DNA from: DATARH01 sp963789255
Lineage (GTDB): Bacteria; Pseudomonadota; Alphaproteobacteria; ATCC43930; CGMCC-115725
Assembly: GCA_963789255.1 (NCBI GenBank)
Contig: CAWBJW010000002.1
Coordinates: 558,001-622,000 of the forward strand
Reading direction: 5' to 3'
DNA length: 64,000 bases
Made by a program: the position numbers and the translations under genes
In this document: piece by piece, positions 60,853 to 64,000 of the stretch
Position numbering within the stretch: position 1 is the stretch's first letter
How the letters are laid out: every line of letters starts with the position of its first letter
The notes under the pieces: model-generated
What the model was told of the DNA's origin: nothing
The model's input: the letters and a program-made list of their open reading frames with translations, nothing else
Databases searched by the model: none

Positions 60853-61192
60853 CGCCGCCTCGCACGGCGATCGATCGGCCGCCGCGGGCAAGGACGCGCA
60901 GATGCTGGCCGGGATCGCCGAACGGTGGGATCGATCATGATGATGCGCTTGAGCTGGTAGCCGGCCGATCGGTGGGCAGGGATGATCCCGGATTTGCCCT
61001 CGCTTGTCGATGCGCCGCGGAATCCGGGCTCGGACCGGTGCGCGATACCGCCTTGACTCGCCGAACTCGCGGCCGGCAGGTTTCGGAGCCGTTCTGGCTC
61101 GACAGAGAGAATCGGGAGGAAGGTGCTTATGCACGGCCCGTGCGGGTTCCGGCCATTGGCGGCGGGCCGTGGCTAGTGCTGATATCGCGACG
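60853..61192. other. Divergent intergenic region upstream of livG (340 bp)
   Basis: Should contain the promoter of the liv operon. TTGACTCGCC at about 61053 resembles a -35 box but no good -10 follows. GGGAGGAAGGTGCTT before ATG 61129 is the strongest Shine-Dalgarno in the region, yet that frame closes after 15 codons. It could be a leader peptide or the original livG start broken by an indel. Nothing else is recognised. Confidence 0.5.
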
Positions 61193-62053
61193 ATGCGCGA
61201 GCCGGTCGGCAATGCCGCCCCACGCGCGCCGTTGCTTGAAATCCGCGACATCGCCCTGCGCTTTGGCGGCATAATCGCGCTCGATGGTGTTTCCTTCACC
61301 CTCGAAGAGGGCGGGATCCTCGGTCTCATCGGACCGAATGGCGCCGGCAAAACCACGCTGTTCAACTGCATCAGCCGGCTCTACACGCCAAATCGCGGCG
61401 ATGTCCTGTTCGAGGGGCGCTCAATGCTCGGGCGGGCGCCGCATCGCATCGCCGAGATCGGGATCGGGCGGACCTTCCAGAACCTCGCCCTGTTCGCACC
61501 CCAATCGGTGCTCGACAATGTCCGTATCGGCGGTCACGCCCACAGCCGCAGCGATTTCTTCAGCGATACGTCGCGCTTGCCCTGGGTACGCCGCCAGGAG
61601 GCGGCGCTGACCGAGATCGCCTGGTCGCTGATCCACATGCTCGATCTCGAAGACGTGGCGCTGCGCCCCGCCGGCGGCCTGCCGCTCGGCACGCGCAAGC
61701 GGGTCGAGTTGGCGCGGGCCCTCGCCGGACAGCCGAAACTGCTGCTGCTCGACGAGCCGGCGGGCGGGCTCAATCACGGCGAGGTCGGCGAGCTCGGCGC
61801 CCTCATTCGTCAGATCCGCGACGAGCGCCGGGTCACCGTGCTGCTCGTCGAGCACCACATGAACCTGGTGATGTCGGTTTCCGACAAGGTCGTCGCGCTC
61901 GATTTCGGCCGCAAGATCGCCGAGGGCACGCCGGCCATGGTACAGCAGGACGAAGCGGTGATCCGCGCCTATCTCGGCACCGGCGCGAAGACCGCCCCGA
62001 CGACCGACCCGGAACGCGCCGCCAATGGAGTTGGCGGAGAGCCCGCCCGATGA
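61193..62053 (+). CDS. livG: Branched-chain amino-acid-type ABC transporter ATP-binding protein LivG
   Basis: About 286 residues. Walker A GPNGAGKTTLFNCISRLY, the LivG-type loop GIGRTFQNLALFAPQSVLDNV, a degenerate signature LPLGTRKRVELARAL and Walker B LLLLDEPAGGLNHGE followed by VEHHMNLVMSVSDKV place it in LivG rather than LivF. It powers uptake of hydrophobic amino acids, amides or similar solutes with LivF, LivH and LivM. ATG 61193 lacks a clear Shine-Dalgarno; GTG 61169 or ATG 61129 with one indel are alternatives. Its stop overlaps livF (ATGA). Confidence 0.92.
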   Translation: MREPVGNAAPRAPLLEIRDIALRFGGIIALDGVSFTLEEGGILGLIGPNGAGKTTLFNCISRLYTPNRGDVLFEGRSMLGRAPHRIAEIGIGRTFQNLALFAPQSVLDNVRIGGHAHSRSDFFSDTSRLPWVRRQEAALTEIAWSLIHMLDLEDVALRPAGGLPLGTRKRVELARALAGQPKLLLLDEPAGGLNHGEVGELGALIRQIRDERRVTVLLVEHHMNLVMSVSDKVVALDFGRKIAEGTPAMVQQDEAVIRAYLGTGAKTAPTTDPERAANGVGGEPAR

Positions 62054-62757
62054 TGCTCGAGATCGACCATCTCGATGCGTTCTACGGCGAGCAGCAGGCG
62101 CTGTTCGGGGTCCGCTTCGGCATCGATGAGGGCCGGGTGCGCACCCTGTTGGGCGCCAATGGTGCCGGCAAGACGACGGCGTTGCGCGCGCTCTGCGGCA
62201 TGGTGCGCGCGCAGGGCGAGATCCGCTTCGAGGGCAGGCGCATCACCGGCTGGGCGACCGAGGACATCGTGCGTCTGGGCATCGCCCATGTGCCCGAGGG
62301 GCGCGGCACGTTCGTCCGGCTGACGGTCGAGGAGAATTTGCAGCTCGGCGCGATGACCCGCCGCGACCGCGCCGGCATCGCCGCCGATCTCGATCAGGTG
62401 TACGCCCAGTTCCCGCGCCTCAAGGAGCGGCGCCAGCAACAGGCCGGAACCTTGTCAGGCGGCGAACAGCAGATGCTCGCGGTCGGCCGCGCGCTGATGC
62501 TGCGACCGCGGCTGATGTTGCTCGACGAGCCGTCCTTCGGCCTGGCGCCGCTGATCGTCGAGGAACTGTTTGCGATCCTGCGCCGGGTCAACCGCGAGAC
62601 CGGGATGGCGATGCTGATCGTCGAGCAGAACGCCGCGTTGGCGCTCGATCTCGCCGAGCACGCCTATCTGCTGGAAACCGGCCGCATCGTCATGGATGGC
62701 CCCTCCGCCGAGATCGGCTCGGACGAGGCCGTGCGCCGCTCGTATCTGGGATACTAG
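62050..62757 (+). CDS. livF: Branched-chain amino-acid-type ABC transporter ATP-binding protein LivF
   Basis: 235 residues. Walker A GANGAGKTTALRALCGMV, IAHVPEGRGTFVRLTVEENL (the LivF-specific PEGR loop), signature TLSGGEQQMLAVGRAL and Walker B LMLLDEPSFGLAPLIVEE are complete. It starts inside the livG stop and ends 2 nt before livH, so the operon is tightly coupled. Intact. Confidence 0.94.
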   Translation: MMLEIDHLDAFYGEQQALFGVRFGIDEGRVRTLLGANGAGKTTALRALCGMVRAQGEIRFEGRRITGWATEDIVRLGIAHVPEGRGTFVRLTVEENLQLGAMTRRDRAGIAADLDQVYAQFPRLKERRQQQAGTLSGGEQQMLAVGRALMLRPRLMLLDEPSFGLAPLIVEELFAILRRVNRETGMAMLIVEQNAALALDLAEHAYLLETGRIVMDGPSAEIGSDEAVRRSYLGY

Positions 62758-62759
62758 CG

Positions 62760-63638
62760 ATGGAATTGCTGCTGCAGCAGGTGATGGCGGGGCTGGCGAA
62801 CGGCGCGATCTATGCCTGCATGGCGCTCGCCGTGGTGATGATCTACCAGGCGATCGACCATCTCAATTTCGCACAGGGCGAGATGGCGACGTTCTCGACC
62901 TTCATCGCCTGGCAGCTGATCCAATGGGGCCAGCCGTATTGGGTGGCTTTCGCGCTTACGATCATCGTGTCGTTCGTCGCCGGCGTGCTGATCGACCGGG
63001 TGCTGTTTCGGCCGATCCAGAACGCGCCGATCCTCAGCCAGATCGTCGCCTTCATCGCCTTGTTCAGCATCCTCAACAGTTCGGACGGCCAGATCTGGAA
63101 CTTCACGATCAAGAGCTTCCCGACGCCGTTTGGACATAAGCCGCTGTTCGGCGGAACCCTGATCGATACGCATGAGGCCGGCATGATCGGGGTGACCCTG
63201 GCGATGCTCGGCCTGCTCTACGCCTTCTTCCGCGGCACCCGCCTCGGCCTGGCGATGCGCGCCGCGGCGGAGAACCCCCAGTCGGCGCGATTGGTCGGCA
63301 TTCGCGTCGGCTGGATGACGGCGCTCGGCTGGGGCATGGCCGCGGCGATCGGCGCCGTCGCCGGGATGCTGATCGCGCCGGTCGTGTTCCTCGAACCGAA
63401 CATGATGCTGGGCGTGCTGCTCTACGGCTTCGCCGGGGCGGTGCTGGGCGGCTTGACAAGCCCGGCCGGCGCTGTCGCCGGCGGCTTTGCCGTCGGAGTC
63501 ATCGAGAACCTCGCCGGCACCTTCATCCCCTATGTCGGACGCGAATTGAAATTGACGATCGCGCTCGCCGTGATTGTCGTCGTGCTGATGTTCCGCCCGA
63601 GCGGCATGTTCGGGCGCCGCGTGGTAAGCCGGGTATGA
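62760..63638 (+). CDS. livH: Branched-chain amino-acid-type ABC transporter permease LivH
   Basis: 292 residues with about eight membrane segments. The N-terminal QVMAGLANGAIYACMALAVV and YQAIDHLNFAQGEMATFST, the GLAMRAAAENPQSARLVGI loop that contacts the ATPase and the C-terminal LTSPAGAVAGGFAVGVIEN are diagnostic of LivH. Its stop overlaps the livM start as ATGA. Intact. Confidence 0.93.
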   Translation: MELLLQQVMAGLANGAIYACMALAVVMIYQAIDHLNFAQGEMATFSTFIAWQLIQWGQPYWVAFALTIIVSFVAGVLIDRVLFRPIQNAPILSQIVAFIALFSILNSSDGQIWNFTIKSFPTPFGHKPLFGGTLIDTHEAGMIGVTLAMLGLLYAFFRGTRLGLAMRAAAENPQSARLVGIRVGWMTALGWGMAAAIGAVAGMLIAPVVFLEPNMMLGVLLYGFAGAVLGGLTSPAGAVAGGFAVGVIENLAGTFIPYVGRELKLTIALAVIVVVLMFRPSGMFGRRVVSRV

Positions 63639-64000
63639 CGATGCTGCCGGAAGAGGCCAACGCCGTGCCGGCGGCCGTACTGGCGGCGCCGCGGACCATA
63701 TCGCTGCGGCCGACGGCGCGCCACCTGGTCATCGCCGCCGCGATCGCGCTGGCGGTGGTGGCGCCCTGGGTGGCCACGAGCTTTGTCACCTTTCAACTGA
63801 CCCAGGTGATGATCTACGGCCTGGCGATCCTCGGCCTCAACCTGCTGACCGGGTTCAACGGCCAGTTCTCCCTGGGGCACAGCGCGTTCTACGGCATCGG
63901 CGCTTATACCGCGGCGATCCTGATGGAGCGCTACGGCGTCCCCTATGTGCTGGACTCTGCCGGCGGCCGGCGGCGTGTGCTTCGTGGTCGGGTTTTTGTT
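63635..64000 (+). CDS. livM: Branched-chain amino-acid-type ABC transporter permease LivM, 3' truncated by window edge, frameshifted
   Basis: The first about 120 residues are visible. An N-terminal cytoplasmic stretch leads into HLVIAAAIALAVVAPWV, MIYGLAILGLNLLTGFNGQFSLGHSAFYGIGAYTAA-type segments, the core LivM motif NLLTGFNGQFSLGHSAF. Near 63953 the sequence CTGGACTCTG has one base more than expected; after the shift the next frame gives LPAAGGVCFVVGFL, a proper membrane segment. The gene continues beyond the window. Confidence 0.9.
   Translation, partial: MTMLPEEANAVPAAVLAAPRTISLRPTARHLVIAAAIALAVVAPWVATSFVTFQLTQVMIYGLAILGLNLLTGFNGQFSLGHSAFYGIGAYTAAILMERYGVPYVLDSAGGRRRVLRGRVFV

Overview
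The window is a high-GC stretch of an alphaproteobacterial chromosome. The strongest evidence is the block rpsB-tsf-pyrH-frr-uppS-cdsA-dxr-rseP-bamA-skp-lpxD-fabZ-lpxA-lpxI-lpxB. It uses lpxI rather than lpxH for the UDP-diacylglucosamine step, as is typical of that class. The run argH-lptM-lysA-DUF4175/TIGR02302 and several families of dispersed palindromes resembling those of Rhizobiales/Rhodospirillales genomes agree with this. I cannot place it more precisely.

Layout. 0-6 kb: acyl-CoA/lipid catabolism genes (crotonase, DUF35 OB-fold protein, acyl-CoA synthetase, nitronate monooxygenase) with a complete IS5-family element (1845-2716) inserted between two minus-strand genes. 6-11 kb: RNase D and ClpB, the latter behind a sigma32-like promoter. 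11-15 kb: a minus-strand operon for a periplasmic molybdenum hydroxylase (cytochrome c, 2Fe-2S subunit, Tat-exported Mo subunit). 15-19 kb: small exported proteins, an MFS transporter, a phosphoribosyltransferase and a luciferase-like oxidoreductase. 19-34.5 kb: gloA plus the envelope-biogenesis and translation block, all on minus, with many 1-4 nt overlaps that indicate one long operon or a few nested ones. 35-50 kb: mainly catabolic and transport genes (N-acyl-D-amino-acid deacylase, HdeD, LLM oxidoreductase, prolyl oligopeptidase, Ldh-type dehydrogenase, thioesterase-like protein, nucleoside transporter, cyclase, NHL propeller, ACT protein, Nudix, GluQRS) separated by dispersed palindromic repeats. 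50.2-51.7 kb: an AT-richer two-gene module of unknown function. 51.7-61 kb: esterase, TlpA thioredoxin, then argH-lptM-lysA-TIGR02302, the NfeD/SPFH membrane pair and a zinc-ribbon membrane protein. 61-64 kb: the start of a branched-chain amino-acid-type ABC operon (livG-livF-livH-livM), cut by the window end.

A dominant property is that many conserved genes, including normally essential ones (lpxB, lpxI, argH, lysA), need one or more single-base shifts to be read through. Nearly all have the sign of a 1-nt insertion. I read this as residual sequence or assembly error more readily than as mass pseudogenisation. I annotate those genes as single CDSs and give the shift position. The IS transposase has the opposite sign (-1) at an A4G5 run and fits programmed frameshifting. 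No tRNA, rRNA or CRISPR array was recognised.
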